Numbered from the stretch's first letter, positions 1 through 7,254 are shown. The stretch: DNA of 16,666 nt from GCA-003244245 sp050699655 (GCA_050699655.1 JBOHFJ010000069.1:1-16666); one strand, 5' to 3'. Made by a program: numbers and translations. Notes: a model not told the origin generated them from the letters alone.

Positions 1-6
1 GGGGCG

Positions 7-1443
7 TTAGTTTTGTCGGGCGTTGCGGGTGAAAAAGGTGGTGAGCCGTTCGTCCAGCTCACGCAGGTGCGGGGAGCCGGCTCGGAGGGGCTGGATGTGC
101 CGGTGCAGGGTGCCCAGCCGCTGGGTGATGACGGTCGAGTTGACGTCGGTGGCGGTGCGCAGCGCGTCCCGGCCGTATGCTGCGGCCTGCTCTAGGTCCC
201 GGCCACGCAGATGTGTGAGGGCGAGATCTGATTGGTCGATACACCGACCACGAACCGCCCACGGAGGACAGGCTTGCAGGGCTGTGTTGCCCAGAGTAGT
301 GGCCTGCTGGGTGTCACCGATCCCGCGCAGGCACACGGCAAGGTCGGAGGTGAGAGCACTTTCGCAGTAGAAACGGCCCTGCCGCAGGGGCCCGTCGCCG
401 AGGTGTGCTGACTCGTAGAGTCGTTCGGCGGCCAGCACCGCCCGACGCGCCGCGCTGGCCTCGCCGAGCAGGGCCAAGCCGCGTGCCTCGAGTGCGTGCA
501 GCTCGGCGGCCAACGCCGGGGTCGCCGCTCCTTGAGCGATGGTCAGTCCGGCCCGGGCCAGAGCCACCGCCTGGCGCCCGTATCGCGGAGTGTCGTGATC
601 GACGGGGGTGTCCCCGCCGATTCGGACCGTCATCCGGCTCATCGTGGCCAGCACAAAGGCCGCGTACAGCCGGTCGCCGGCCCGCATGGCCAGATCCAAC
701 GCCTGGATGTGGTAGCGCTGCGCCAGCGCGTCGCGGCCCGTATCGGCGGCCATGAAACCAGCCAGCCGGGTGGCCTGGGCGACCCCGGACAGCAGCGCCT
801 TACCTGTCTTCTCCGAGTAACTGCCGTGCAGCAGTTGGTTGGCCTCCCGGTGCAGCAGCACCACCACCTGCTCCCGCACCCGACCCGACCCGAACTGCTG
901 CCCCAGTTTGCTCAGCTGAGCAACCTGCTCAGTGAGAGCCTCCACGTCGGTCATGCCCACCCGCTGACCCGCCGTGCGGGCGGTGCCCTGCGCTGGGGCG
1001 ACGAGGAGCGCGACCACCATGGGCTCGGCGAACGCGGCCACGCTGAACACCGAGCCCAGCAACAGCTTGCGACGGCGCATGTCACGTCCCGAGAGCTCGA
1101 CGACCGTGCGGACGGTGCCCTCCAGTGTGCCCGAGCAGGTCAACCCGTCATAGGGATCCTCCCCGGTCGGTTCACGGTCGAGGAACCCGCAGTCGGTGAC
1201 GGTCACCTCCTGGTGCAGCCGCCGGCCCAGCACGGTGGCGATCAGGCGCGGAACCGGCCAGCGCGGCTGTGCCCCCTCCAGCATCCGCCGCACCGAGGTG
1301 GCACTGGTGCCGGCATGCTTGCCTTCCCGGGCGGCGGCGCTGACCACCGCACGGGCCAACCCGGCGTTGCTCATCTCCGCCTCGTCCAACAGCGCCCGCA
1401 ACGCGCCGTTGCCGCCCGCCGCCGTCCCACCCTCGCCACTCAT
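7..1443 (-). CDS. HTH/TPR transcriptional regulator, left copy (NsdA-like)
   Basis: This encodes a 478-aa protein of the large actinomycete regulator type: an N-terminal XRE-like helix-turn-helix region (about residues 24-80, with the SVRRML and QPRWPVPRL segments), an RRRK patch followed by a hydrophobic stretch (about 123-150), then alpha-helical TPR-like repeats to the C-terminus. Such proteins commonly act as pleiotropic or cluster-linked regulators; the NsdA comparison is from memory and tentative. The frame stays open upstream to about 1617. I choose the ATG at 1443 (MSGEGG) because the paralogue at 12419 starts with the same MSGxG, while the longer frame and the GTG just upstream are not conserved between copies. 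The RRRK-hydrophobic stretch resembles a Tat signal or membrane anchor, but it sits internally after the HTH, so its meaning is unclear. The gene diverges from the Cys-rich gene at 1672 and is the left arm of a large inverted repeat. Confidence 0.85.
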   Translation of the reverse strand: MSGEGGTAAGGNGALRALLDEAEMSNAGLARAVVSAAAREGKHAGTSATSVRRMLEGAQPRWPVPRLIATVLGRRLHQEVTVTDCGFLDREPTGEDPYDGLTCSGTLEGTVRTVVELSGRDMRRRKLLLGSVFSVAAFAEPMVVALLVAPAQGTARTAGQRVGMTDVEALTEQVAQLSKLGQQFGSGRVREQVVVLLHREANQLLHGSYSEKTGKALLSGVAQATRLAGFMAADTGRDALAQRYHIQALDLAMRAGDRLYAAFVLATMSRMTVRIGGDTPVDHDTPRYGRQAVALARAGLTIAQGAATPALAAELHALEARGLALLGEASAARRAVLAAERLYESAHLGDGPLRQGRFYCESALTSDLAVCLRGIGDTQQATTLGNTALQACPPWAVRGRCIDQSDLALTHLRGRDLEQAAAYGRDALRTATDVNSTVITQRLGTLHRHIQPLRAGSPHLRELDERLTTFFTRNARQN

Positions 1444-1481
1444 GGCCCGTTGCCACCTCGTCTCCGCTCGATCGCTGAATG

Positions 1482-1498
1482 CGGTCCATCGTGGACCG
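1482..1498. promoter_or_regulatory. 17-bp palindrome upstream of left TPR regulator
   Basis: CGGTCCATCGTGGACCG has perfect 7-bp arms around a 3-bp centre, 39 bp before the regulator's ATG. The same palindrome, with CGA as its centre, precedes the paralogue at 12365-12381. Conservation in both copies and the symmetry suggest an operator, possibly for autoregulation. No experimental support is known to me. Confidence 0.5.
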
Positions 1499-1530
1499 TC
1501 CTCGGGTGGATGGGGAAGTCGGCACCGCCG

Positions 1531-1552
1531 AGTGAGACCCCAGTGAGACCCC
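1531..1552 (-). promoter_or_regulatory. Tandem 11-bp repeat upstream of left TPR regulator
   Basis: AGTGAGACCCC occurs twice head to tail; on the minus strand this reads GGGGTCTCACT twice. The 11-bp period is about one helical turn, as expected for an activator or repressor binding one DNA face. The identical pair occurs upstream of the paralogous regulator at 12311-12332. Confidence 0.5.
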
Positions 1553-1671
1553 CGCCAGGCATCTCGACCCGGTGCCGAGCCGCATTTACTGACACCGCCG
1601 GTGCGCTGGGTGTTCACTACTCGTGTCGGATCGCACGGCCCTCAAGGGGAATCCGGATCGGAGGAGATCAG

Positions 1672-1908
1672 GTGGAGTCGAATGCGCTGGTGGCGGGAGT
1701 GACACATCTGCTGGCGGTGGATGACGCGGTGGAGGAGCAGTTGCGGTGCGGGGTGTACGCGGCGGTGTGCGGGCAGTGGGTGGCGAGGTCGGACCTACCG
1801 CCGTCGGAGTGCCCGCAGGATTGCGAGTGCGATCTGGCGTTGTACTGCCCGGAGTGTGTAAGCCGGGCCGCCGAGTCGGCCGCCCATGACCTATCGGACC
1901 ACGCTTGA
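1672..1908 (+). CDS. Small Cys-rich protein, possibly zinc-binding
   Basis: This encodes a 78-aa protein starting at GTG 1672, preceded by a good ribosome binding site GGAGGAGA at 1659-1666 with about 5 nt spacing. The frame is open far upstream, but that part is antisense to the regulator gene, and the binding site decides the start. Seven cysteines lie at residues 26, 33, 47, 51, 53, 59 and 62; the CPQDCEC and CPEC pairs look like a metal-binding knuckle. I recall similar small actinomycete proteins of unknown function but cannot name a family. It diverges from the regulator at 1443. A promoter may lie in 1444-1650, shared with the tandem repeat and palindrome there. Confidence 0.6.
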   Translation: MESNALVAGVTHLLAVDDAVEEQLRCGVYAAVCGQWVARSDLPPSECPQDCECDLALYCPECVSRAAESAAHDLSDHA

Positions 1909-1915
1909 CGGTGTA

Positions 1916-1987
1916 GTTCCACAGCGTTTCGACGTCGGCGCGAAGACCGTCGGTGAGCGTGACGTTCACGGTGGACACCCCGATCAT
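1916..1987 (-). pseudogene. Possible remnant of the 5' end of a YdcF-like (DUF218) gene
   Basis: Read on the minus strand from ATG 1987, the translation contains LTDGLRADVETLWNY. This resembles the start of actinomycete YdcF/SanA-ElyC family proteins as I remember them (LRADVETLWDYH). After this the resemblance stops, and the frame runs on antisense to the Cys-rich gene. It looks like about 20-25 codons left after a deletion. The assignment rests on memory of the family. Confidence 0.3.
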
Positions 1988-2065
1988 CGATCATCAGTCG
2001 GGCACGGCGAAGGTCAAGCTCGTGGTCGGCATATGGCGCCGAGGTACCGGCACAGCGCACAGCTC

Positions 2066-2095
2066 TTGCTTGCGATCTAGTCGTCATATGATACT
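2066..2095 (+). promoter_or_regulatory. Putative sigma-70-type promoter for the DUF6879/XRE operon
   Basis: TTGCTT (2066-2071) and GATACT (2090-2095) are separated by 18 bp; an overlapping TATGAT at 2087-2092 gives a 15-bp spacer. Both lie about 30 nt before the ribosome binding site of the first gene. The spacer contains CGATCTAGTCG (2073-2083), which recurs upstream of methyltransferase 1, so it may be an operator. Confidence 0.4.
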
Positions 2096-2126
2096 AGGTC
2101 CCGACTTGAGCTGAGGAGGTGCGGCG

Positions 2127-2324
2127 ATGGTGTTACGCAGGGTGGTTACGGACGAGCTGTGCAAGGACGGGTACAACTGCCATGGAATATGGGTGGATGA
2201 CGATCTGAACATGGAGGACGTTGTGATCGTCGGTGAGGATCTTGGCTCGTCTCCGGTACCACTGGGCGCTGGCGAGCGGGCTATCCGCATCAGGCGCCAG
2301 ATCGTACAGAGCGCGAATCTGTAG
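2127..2324 (+). CDS. Small hypothetical protein, first gene of regulator operon
   Basis: This encodes a 65-aa protein with a strong ribosome binding site GAGGAGGT (2113-2120) and ATG 6 nt later. The sequence has a basic start (VLRRVV), one Cys pair (C12, C18) and an acidic middle (DDDLNMEDVVIVGEDLG). It ends 6 nt before the DUF6879 gene, so the two are probably co-transcribed and translationally coupled. Small proteins of this kind often precede DUF6879/XRE pairs in actinomycetes. I recognise no domain and assign no function. Confidence 0.65.
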   Translation: MVLRRVVTDELCKDGYNCHGIWVDDDLNMEDVVIVGEDLGSSPVPLGAGERAIRIRRQIVQSANL

Positions 2325-2330
2325 CGAGGC

Positions 2331-2870
2331 ATGATGGAGATCGCTGACCTCGCGCGGATCGTCGACGGCGCGCGGTTGTCCGTTTTTCGCCTCGAGACGC
2401 TGCCGCAGTATCTAGTCCCCCAGGAGGCTGAGGAGTTCGCGGCATGGCGGTCCGGGCGCCCTGTCACATTGCCCACCCTCGAGACCAGCCCGTGGCTTGT
2501 TCAGGTGGCTGCCAGGGTAACCAGTGGGGTTCGTTGGTCTCGGGTCCATGTTCTGGATCATCCGCTGAGCGACTACTGCCGGTATGAGATCTGGGGTTAC
2601 GCGGCCAACCAGGCCGTCGGCGAGCAGATCCACCTCGCGGACCGGGGTGCACATCCGGACCTGGAATCACTGCGCGAGGATTTCTGGCTTGTCGACGGCG
2701 CGATGGTGGTCCGGATGATCTACGACGCGCGGGGGCGGTTTGAACGGCCCGAACTGGCCGGGGACGTGCGGCCATACATTGTGATGCGAGACACCGCGTT
2801 TCGTCACGCCGAACCACTCGATGAATACGTGGCCCGACGAGCCCTTGAGCTCACCGCACGATCCGTATGA
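2331..2870 (+). CDS. DUF6879 family protein
   Basis: This encodes a 179-aa soluble protein that I recognise as the DUF6879 type: an alpha/beta protein with SPWLVQVAARVTSGVRWSRVHVLDHPLSDYCRYE-like core segments and an acidic EDFWLVDG loop. The family is usually encoded beside XRE-DUF5753 regulators, as here, and its biochemical role is unknown. Tandem ATGs at 2331 and 2334 follow a GAGG only 1 to 4 nt upstream, so 2334 is equally likely as the start. The stop overlaps the next start (ATGA at 2867-2870), indicating coupled translation with the regulator. By analogy with WhiJ-type pairs it may be a partner of the regulator, which is inference. Confidence 0.75.
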   Translation: MMEIADLARIVDGARLSVFRLETLPQYLVPQEAEEFAAWRSGRPVTLPTLETSPWLVQVAARVTSGVRWSRVHVLDHPLSDYCRYEIWGYAANQAVGEQIHLADRGAHPDLESLREDFWLVDGAMVVRMIYDARGRFERPELAGDVRPYIVMRDTAFRHAEPLDEYVARRALELTARSV

Positions 2871-3724
2871 CAGAAGCAAACGAGGACCGACGGCGCGCGG
2901 CTGTGGTGCTGCGGGGGTTGCGAGCCGATGCCGGTTTATCGACCACGCAACTGGCGGGCCGGCTCGGCTGGTCGCAGTCAAAGGTGAGTAAGACAGAGCT
3001 GGGGCGGACCACGCCATCGCCGGAGGATGTGGACGCCTGGGCTCGGGCCACGGGTGCCTCGTCCGCCACTCGCGAGGAACTATGGGTCCTTGCGGAGCGG
3101 TCGGCGACTCGGTTGACGGCGTGGCGGCGCGAGCTGGCCCCCGGCCGACGCCGGATGCAGCAAGACATTCAGCGGTTCGAGGCGGCAGCGTCTGTGGTGC
3201 GGGTGTTCTCGCCTGACGTGGTCGTCGGGCTGGCGCAGACCCCGGCCTACGCCGAAGCGATGTTCCGTCTCGGTCGCGACGCGGGCCTCACGGAGGACGC
3301 CGGGAAAGTCGTCGCCGCCTGGCTCGCGCGCCAGACCGTGCTCGATGACGAGCACAAGAAGTTCCTTTTCGTGATGGGAGAGACCGCGCTGTGGCGGCGC
3401 CTGATCTCCCCGGAGCAGATGAGCCCCCAGATCCGACGGCTACGCGAGCTCGCGACACGGCCCAATGTCGACCTGGCCATTATTCGTTTCACGAGCGAAG
3501 AGCACACACACCAGTACCACGGTTTCGCGGTGCTCGGCGATCCGGATGCTGACGACGAGGCACTCGTGCTCGCCGAAACCGTGACCCGTGGTCTGACCAT
3601 CCGGAGCACCGACGAGATCCGGCAGTACATCGAGCACTTCAACGCCTTGCGTGCGGGCGCGGTGGATGGCGGCGAGCTGGATCGGTTCCTCCAGGAGGTT
3701 TCCGCACGGTGTGCGGGAGGTTGA
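2867..3724 (+). CDS. XRE-family regulator with DUF5753 domain
   Basis: This encodes a 285-aa protein. Residues about 13-66 form an XRE helix-turn-helix (LRGLRADAGLSTTQLAGRLG followed by WSQSKVSKTELG), and residues about 95-275 form the C-terminal DUF5753 ligand-sensing-like region (ending IRQYIEHFNALR...). This architecture is typical of WhiJ/BldA-era actinomycete regulators that control development or neighbouring biosynthesis genes. The start overlaps the DUF6879 stop by 4 nt and has no clear ribosome binding site of its own, so it is probably coupled. Methyltransferase 1 begins 87 nt downstream on the same strand. The shared CGATCTAGTCG motif before this operon and before methyltransferase 1 hints at one regulator for both. 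Confidence 0.85.
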   Translation: MTEANEDRRRAAVVLRGLRADAGLSTTQLAGRLGWSQSKVSKTELGRTTPSPEDVDAWARATGASSATREELWVLAERSATRLTAWRRELAPGRRRMQQDIQRFEAAASVVRVFSPDVVVGLAQTPAYAEAMFRLGRDAGLTEDAGKVVAAWLARQTVLDDEHKKFLFVMGETALWRRLISPEQMSPQIRRLRELATRPNVDLAIIRFTSEEHTHQYHGFAVLGDPDADDEALVLAETVTRGLTIRSTDEIRQYIEHFNALRAGAVDGGELDRFLQEVSARCAGG

Positions 3725-3733
3725 CGCATGAAC

Positions 3734-3774
3734 CGATCTAGTCGCCTGCTGCACCACGTATCGGAGAACTAGTC
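3734..3774 (+). promoter_or_regulatory. Candidate operator region upstream of methyltransferase 1
   Basis: CGATCTAGTCG at 3734-3744 is identical to 2073-2083 inside the putative promoter of the regulator operon. A second CTAGTC lies at 3769-3774, 31 bp (about three helical turns) from the first CTAGTC at 3738. This is the only intergenic DNA before the RiPP genes. No convincing -10/-35 pair could be assigned here. Confidence 0.3.
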
Positions 3775-3811
3775 AGCGAACCACAACGTCCAAAGAAAAG
3801 GGAATTATCCC

Positions 3812-5116
3812 GTGACTGAAGGGACCACCGATCCGGCCGGTGCTACGGCTAGACTCCGCCCAGTGACGACCGACACCACCCAAGAGGGCAAGCACTTGGA
3901 TCAGGATGCGGCCGAGCTGCGCGACGCCATGGTTGACGAGATCAACGCGGACCGAGAATGGGTGGGCGTGGTGCCGCGCGAGGTCGAGGCCGCGCTGCGG
4001 ACCGTGCCCCGGCACCTGTTCGCGCCAGAAGTGCCACTCGATCAGGCCTACGCCGATCGCTCCATCGTCACCAAGCGCACCGAGCGTGGCGCCCCCCTCA
4101 GCTCGGTCTCCGCGCCGCATATACAGGCGATGATGCTGGGTCAGCTCCAGGCGGCGCCGGGGCAGCGGGTTCTGGAGATCGGCAGTGGCGGGTACAACGC
4201 GGCGCTGCTTCGGGAGCTGGTCGGGCCGGAGGGCTCCGTGACCACGCTCGACATCGACCAGGAGATCACCGACCGCGCTCACGCCTGCCTGACGACGGCG
4301 GGCTATCACGATGTGCGCGTGCTGTGCGCGGACGGTGAGCTCGGCGCCGCGGAGTACGGCCCGTTCGACCGGATCATCGTCACCGCAGGTACCTGGGGCA
4401 TCCCGTCGGCATGGGTGGAACAGCTGGTCGAGGGTGGGCGGTTGGTGGTTCCGCTGTGGACGAGAGGGCTGGGCCGGTCCTGGGCACTGGAACGCCGCGA
4501 CGGGTACCTGGCCGGCAGTGACCCCATGACCTGCGGGTTCGTACCGATTCAAGGCCTCGGGACAGTACGGAGCCGGTCGATCTCGCTTCATGGCGGCGAG
4601 GCCAGCCTTTGGGTGGGTGAACAGTGGGTCGATACCGCGGCGCTGGGTGAGGTGTTCTCGACACCGCGGGCGCAGGCCTGGTCCGGTGTCAAGGTCCGCA
4701 AGCGGGAGAACTTCGGTTACCTGGACCTGTGGCTGGCGATGCTGCCGGGCTTCTGTCTCCTCTCGGCGACCCAGGACGCCATCGAGCGCGGGTTGGTGTC
4801 CCCGACCTGGCACATGGCCAATCCGGCGCTGCTGCATCGAGGCGACAGTCTTGCCTACCGGGCCAAGCTGCGGCCGGTGGACGCCGAGGGAACGGTGCGA
4901 GAGCTCGGTGCCTACGCCCACGGCCCGGACGCCGCCGAGGCCGCGGACCGGTTCGCCGAACAGATCCGGATCTGGGACCAGAACCACCGGCACGGCCCGG
5001 GGCCGCGCCTGACGGTTCACCCAGCAGACACGCCCGACACTGAGCTGCCGAGCGGGCTCGTGACCGATAGACGACACACCCGGATCGTGCTCTCCTGGCC
5101 GGACCACACCGAATAG
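3812..5116 (+). CDS. FxLD-system PCMT-like methyltransferase 1
   Basis: This encodes a 434-aa SAM-dependent methyltransferase of the protein-L-isoaspartate O-methyltransferase fold. SAM motif I is VLEIGSGGYN (residues about 120-129), acidic motif TTLDID (about 144-149), followed by FDRIIVTAG (185-193) and EGGRLVVPL (207-215). The LSSVSAPHIQAMML stretch (96-109) matches the PCMT substrate-site segment. The roughly 200-residue C-terminal extension is characteristic of the 'methyltransferase, FxLD system' family found with LanB and FxLD precursors. Related lanthipeptide PCMTs (OlvSA type) methylate a core Asp, which collapses to succinimide/isoaspartate; the same chemistry here is inference. Start is GTG 3812 after AAAGGGA; a downstream GTG at 3863 is a less likely alternative. 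Precursor 1 follows 34 nt later. It is about four-fifths identical to methyltransferase 2, with no indels. Confidence 0.88.
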   Translation: MTEGTTDPAGATARLRPVTTDTTQEGKHLDQDAAELRDAMVDEINADREWVGVVPREVEAALRTVPRHLFAPEVPLDQAYADRSIVTKRTERGAPLSSVSAPHIQAMMLGQLQAAPGQRVLEIGSGGYNAALLRELVGPEGSVTTLDIDQEITDRAHACLTTAGYHDVRVLCADGELGAAEYGPFDRIIVTAGTWGIPSAWVEQLVEGGRLVVPLWTRGLGRSWALERRDGYLAGSDPMTCGFVPIQGLGTVRSRSISLHGGEASLWVGEQWVDTAALGEVFSTPRAQAWSGVKVRKRENFGYLDLWLAMLPGFCLLSATQDAIERGLVSPTWHMANPALLHRGDSLAYRAKLRPVDAEGTVRELGAYAHGPDAAEAADRFAEQIRIWDQNHRHGPGPRLTVHPADTPDTELPSGLVTDRRHTRIVLSWPDHTE

Positions 5117-5150
5117 CACCCCACACCCACGACAGAGAACGGAGTTCCCG

Positions 5151-5306
5151 ATGGATGCCATCACACCAACCACCGCCGATGACGAACTGGACCTCGACGT
5201 GAGATTCGTGGAGTCGGGCCTGGAATTCGCCGAGGGAGATTCGGAAGACTGTACCAAGCAGTGCACCGACGATAACTGCGATGACACCAAGGTCAACTGC
5301 GAATAG
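5151..5306 (+). CDS. FxLD-family lanthipeptide precursor 1
   Basis: This encodes a 51-aa precursor peptide, with GGAG (5141-5144) 6 nt before the ATG. The leader contains LDLDVRFVE (residues 13-21), a variant of the FxLD box with Leu replacing Phe. The core side is acidic and modifiable: Ser31, Cys34, Thr35, Cys38, Thr39, Cys43, Thr46 and Cys50, interleaved with Asp pairs. In a working pathway LanB would dehydrate Ser/Thr, LanC would form thioether rings with Cys, and the methyltransferase could act on a core Asp. The cleavage site is not visible; no double-glycine is present and no peptidase gene is nearby. It is 34 nt after methyltransferase 1 and is followed by a strong hairpin. Both the reading frame and the paired paralogue support it as real. 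Confidence 0.88.
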   Translation: MDAITPTTADDELDLDVRFVESGLEFAEGDSEDCTKQCTDDNCDDTKVNCE

Positions 5307-5324
5307 TTCACCGTGCGTGACGTT

Positions 5325-5346
5325 CCGGCGGGTCCACACCTGCCGG
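5325..5346 (+). terminator. Hairpin between precursor 1 and lanB stub (attenuator candidate)
   Basis: CCGGCGGG pairs with CCTGCCGG (8 bp including one G-U) around a 6-nt loop TCCACA. There is no U-tract, so it is more likely a partial terminator or an mRNA 3'-end stabiliser than a full terminator. The sequence is identical at 7459-7480. Read-through hairpins after the precursor gene are common in lantibiotic operons and set precursor in excess over enzymes. Confidence 0.6.
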
Positions 5347-5368
5347 TTGCGGCATGGGAAGGGGGATG

Positions 5369-5731
5369 ATGGCGGCTCAGTTCCGATGTGTTGACGCGGC
5401 CGTCATTCGGGTGGCTGTTTTCGGTGGCGAGTTGGGCCTGCCGCCGTGGCCGGATCTGACCGGCGGCAGCCCGGAGCACCTGCGGCAGTGGCGGAGCTGG
5501 TTGGCGCGGGTGTGGGAGCGGGAAGCGGTCGTCGAGGCAATCGAGGTCGCCAGCCCGGCGTGTCGGTGACGTGTGCGGTGGACGGGTTCCGCGGCCGCGT
5601 CGGGTGCGGCGGGTGGTGGAGTCGGTGGTCCAGTACTTGCTGCGGCTGACCAGCCGGGCCACTCCGTTCGGGCTCTTCGCCGGGGTGGCCGCGGCGCGCA
5701 TCGGCTCCACGACGAGCTTCCACTGGGGTGA
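5369..5731 (+). pseudogene. Truncated and frameshifted lanB copy (stub)
   Basis: This is the first ~125 codons of a LanB dehydratase (FRCVDAAVIRVAVF..., LPPWPDLTGG), homologous to the start of the main lanB at 7503. After the codons for VASP it lacks 11 nt (GTATTGGCCCG in the other copy), so the frame ends at 5569 after residues ACR. The homologous protein continues in another frame with the hallmark LanB motif TSRATPFGLFAGVA, until homology stops at 5731. It cannot encode a working dehydratase. The missing 11 nt are bracketed by CCCG, which suggests slippage or short-homology deletion. Confidence 0.82.
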
Positions 5732-5887
5732 TCCGGCCATCTCCACGCGAGCTGTCCGGTTACCTGTTGGACCTACCAGCTGTCCGGAAACGCGGGCTCC
5801 TCAATACCGACACCGGCACCCGTTGCCAACCCAGTCCTCCACCAGAGCCGTCGCGGAGTCAGCCTCGCCGAGGAAACCAACGCCTCG
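5732..5887. other. Unassigned spacer between the tandem copies
   Basis: About 156 bp between the end of the lanB stub homology and the start of copy B. It is open in the methyltransferase 2 frame (for example ELSGYLLDLPAVRKRGLLN), but methyltransferase 1 has nothing equivalent, so I do not treat it as part of that gene. It may be a fragment of a gene lost when the duplication was resolved. I recognise no family. Confidence 0.4.
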
Positions 5888-5949
5888 GCACCGCGTACCG
5901 GAGAAGAAAGTCGGCGAACCACAACATCCAAGGAAAAGGGAAGTATCTC

Positions 5950-7254
5950 GTGACTGAAGGGACCACCGAGCCGGCCGGTGCTACGGCTAGACTCCGCCCG
6001 GTGACGACCGACACCACCCACGAGAGCGTGCACTCGGATCAGGATGCGGCCGAGCTGCGCGATGCCATGGTTGATGAGATCATCGCGGACCGAGAATGGG
6101 TGGGCGTGGTACCGCGTGAGGTTGAGGCCGCGTTGCGGACCGTGCCCCGGCACCTGTTCGCGCCGGAGGTGCCGCTCGATCAGGCCTACGCCGATCGCTC
6201 GATCGTCACCAAACGCACCGAACACGGCAACCCCCTCAGCTCGGTCACCGGGCCGCATACGCAGGCGATGATGCTGGGTCAGCTCCAAGTGTCGTCAGGG
6301 CAGCGGGTTCTGGAGATCGGCTCCGGTGGCTACAACGCGGCGCTGCTACGGGAGCTGGTCGGGCCGGAGGGCTCGGTGACCACGCTCGACATTGACCAGG
6401 AGGTGGTGGAGCGCGCTCGCGCGTGCCTGGCGGCCTCGGGCTATCGCGATGTGCGCGTGGTCTGCGCGGACGGGGAGTTCGGCGCGGCGGAGTACGGCCC
6501 GTTCGACCGGATCATCGTCACCGTCGGTACCTGGGACATCCCGTCAGCGTGGGTGGAGCAGCTCGCCGAGGGCGGGCGACTGGTGATCCCGCTGCGAACC
6601 AAGGGACTCAACCTGTCCTGGGCACTGGAACACTCCGACGGACACCTGGCCGGCCGTGACCCCATGCCGTGCGGGTTCGTGCCGATGCAGGGCCTCGGCA
6701 AAAACCAGAGCCGGTCGATCTCGCTTCATAGCGGCGAGGCCAGCCTGTGGGTGTACGAACAGCAGGTCGATACCACGGCGCTGAGCGAGGTGTTGTCGAC
6801 GCCGCGGGCGCAGGCCTGGTCCGGCGTCACGGTCCGCAGGCAGGAAAACTTCAACGACTTGGGCCTGTGGCTGGCCAGGCTGCCGGGCTTCTGCCTCCTC
6901 TCGGCGAAGCAGGACGCCGTCGACCGCGGGCTGATCTCCCCGACCTCACCCATGGCCTCTCCCGCGCTGCTCCACCGAAGCGGCAGCCTCGCCTACCGCG
7001 CCAAGCTCCGCCCGCTGGACACCGAGGGAACGGTGCGAGACCTCGGTGCCTACGCCCACGGCCCGGACGCCGCCGAGGCCGCAGACCGGTTCGCCGAACA
7101 GATCCGCATCTGGGACCGGGACCACCGGCACGGCCCGGGGCCGCGCCTGACGGTTCACCCAGCAGACACCCCCGATACCGACCTGCCGAGCGGGCTGGTT
7201 GTCGACAGGCGACACACCAGAATTGTGATCTCCTGGCCGGACCACACCGAATAG
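5950..7254 (+). CDS. FxLD-system PCMT-like methyltransferase 2
   Basis: This 434-aa paralogue of the methyltransferase at 3812 has the same motifs: VLEIGSGGYN, TTLDID, FDRIIVTVG and EGGRLVIPL, plus the same family-specific C-terminal half ending SWPDHTE. The frame is open upstream to 5728, but that part lies in the unassigned spacer. GTG 5950 is aligned with the GTG start of copy 1 and has AAAAGGGA upstream. Differences from copy 1 cluster at residues about 24-29 (QEGKHL against HESVHS), 90-105 (substrate-site segment SVTGPHTQ against SVSAPHIQ), 217-235 and the C-terminal third. The SAM-binding core is nearly unchanged. Such a pattern would fit the two enzymes favouring their own adjacent precursor, which is inference. 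Confidence 0.88.
   Translation: MTEGTTEPAGATARLRPVTTDTTHESVHSDQDAAELRDAMVDEIIADREWVGVVPREVEAALRTVPRHLFAPEVPLDQAYADRSIVTKRTEHGNPLSSVTGPHTQAMMLGQLQVSSGQRVLEIGSGGYNAALLRELVGPEGSVTTLDIDQEVVERARACLAASGYRDVRVVCADGEFGAAEYGPFDRIIVTVGTWDIPSAWVEQLAEGGRLVIPLRTKGLNLSWALEHSDGHLAGRDPMPCGFVPMQGLGKNQSRSISLHSGEASLWVYEQQVDTTALSEVLSTPRAQAWSGVTVRRQENFNDLGLWLARLPGFCLLSAKQDAVDRGLISPTSPMASPALLHRSGSLAYRAKLRPLDTEGTVRDLGAYAHGPDAAEAADRFAEQIRIWDRDHRHGPGPRLTVHPADTPDTDLPSGLVVDRRHTRIVISWPDHTE

Larger units (their letters stand above)
7..1583 (-). repeat. Left arm of ~1.5-kb inverted repeat (regulator plus its upstream DNA)
   Basis: The minus strand here matches the plus strand at about 12290-13858 through the whole regulator gene and about 130 bp upstream of its ATG. 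Similarity fades beyond a shared GGCACCGGG at the outer edge. The arm may continue past the left end of the window. The two arms are clearly diverged, so this is an old duplication. Edges were judged by eye. Confidence 0.75.
3751..5731 (+). repeat. Tandem duplication, copy A (methyltransferase, precursor, lanB 5' end)
   Basis: About 1.98 kb that is homologous to 5888-7876 at an offset of about 2137 bp. The copies share the upstream leader (GCACCACGTATCGGAGAA versus GCACCGCGTACCGGAGAA), the whole methyltransferase, the precursor, the intergenic hairpin and the first part of lanB. Similarity ends abruptly after GGGGTGA at 5731. The copies differ throughout by scattered substitutions, so the event is not recent. 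Confidence 0.85.

Noticed and set aside
496..1671. Plus-strand open frame over the left regulator
   Set aside because: It is antisense to a gene with a well-conserved paralogue; only its end, from GTG 1672 with a good ribosome binding site, is a credible gene.
3801..3812. GGGAATTATCCC small inverted repeat overlapping the methyltransferase 1 start region
   Set aside because: Only 4-bp arms, and not conserved in copy B (GGGAAGTATCTC), so probably chance.
3773..5746. Long minus-strand open frame (about 657 codons) across methyltransferase 1
   Set aside because: It is antisense to a clearly conserved methyltransferase and the precursor gene; composition is typical of high-GC shadow frames (Arg/Pro/Gly-rich, no motifs).
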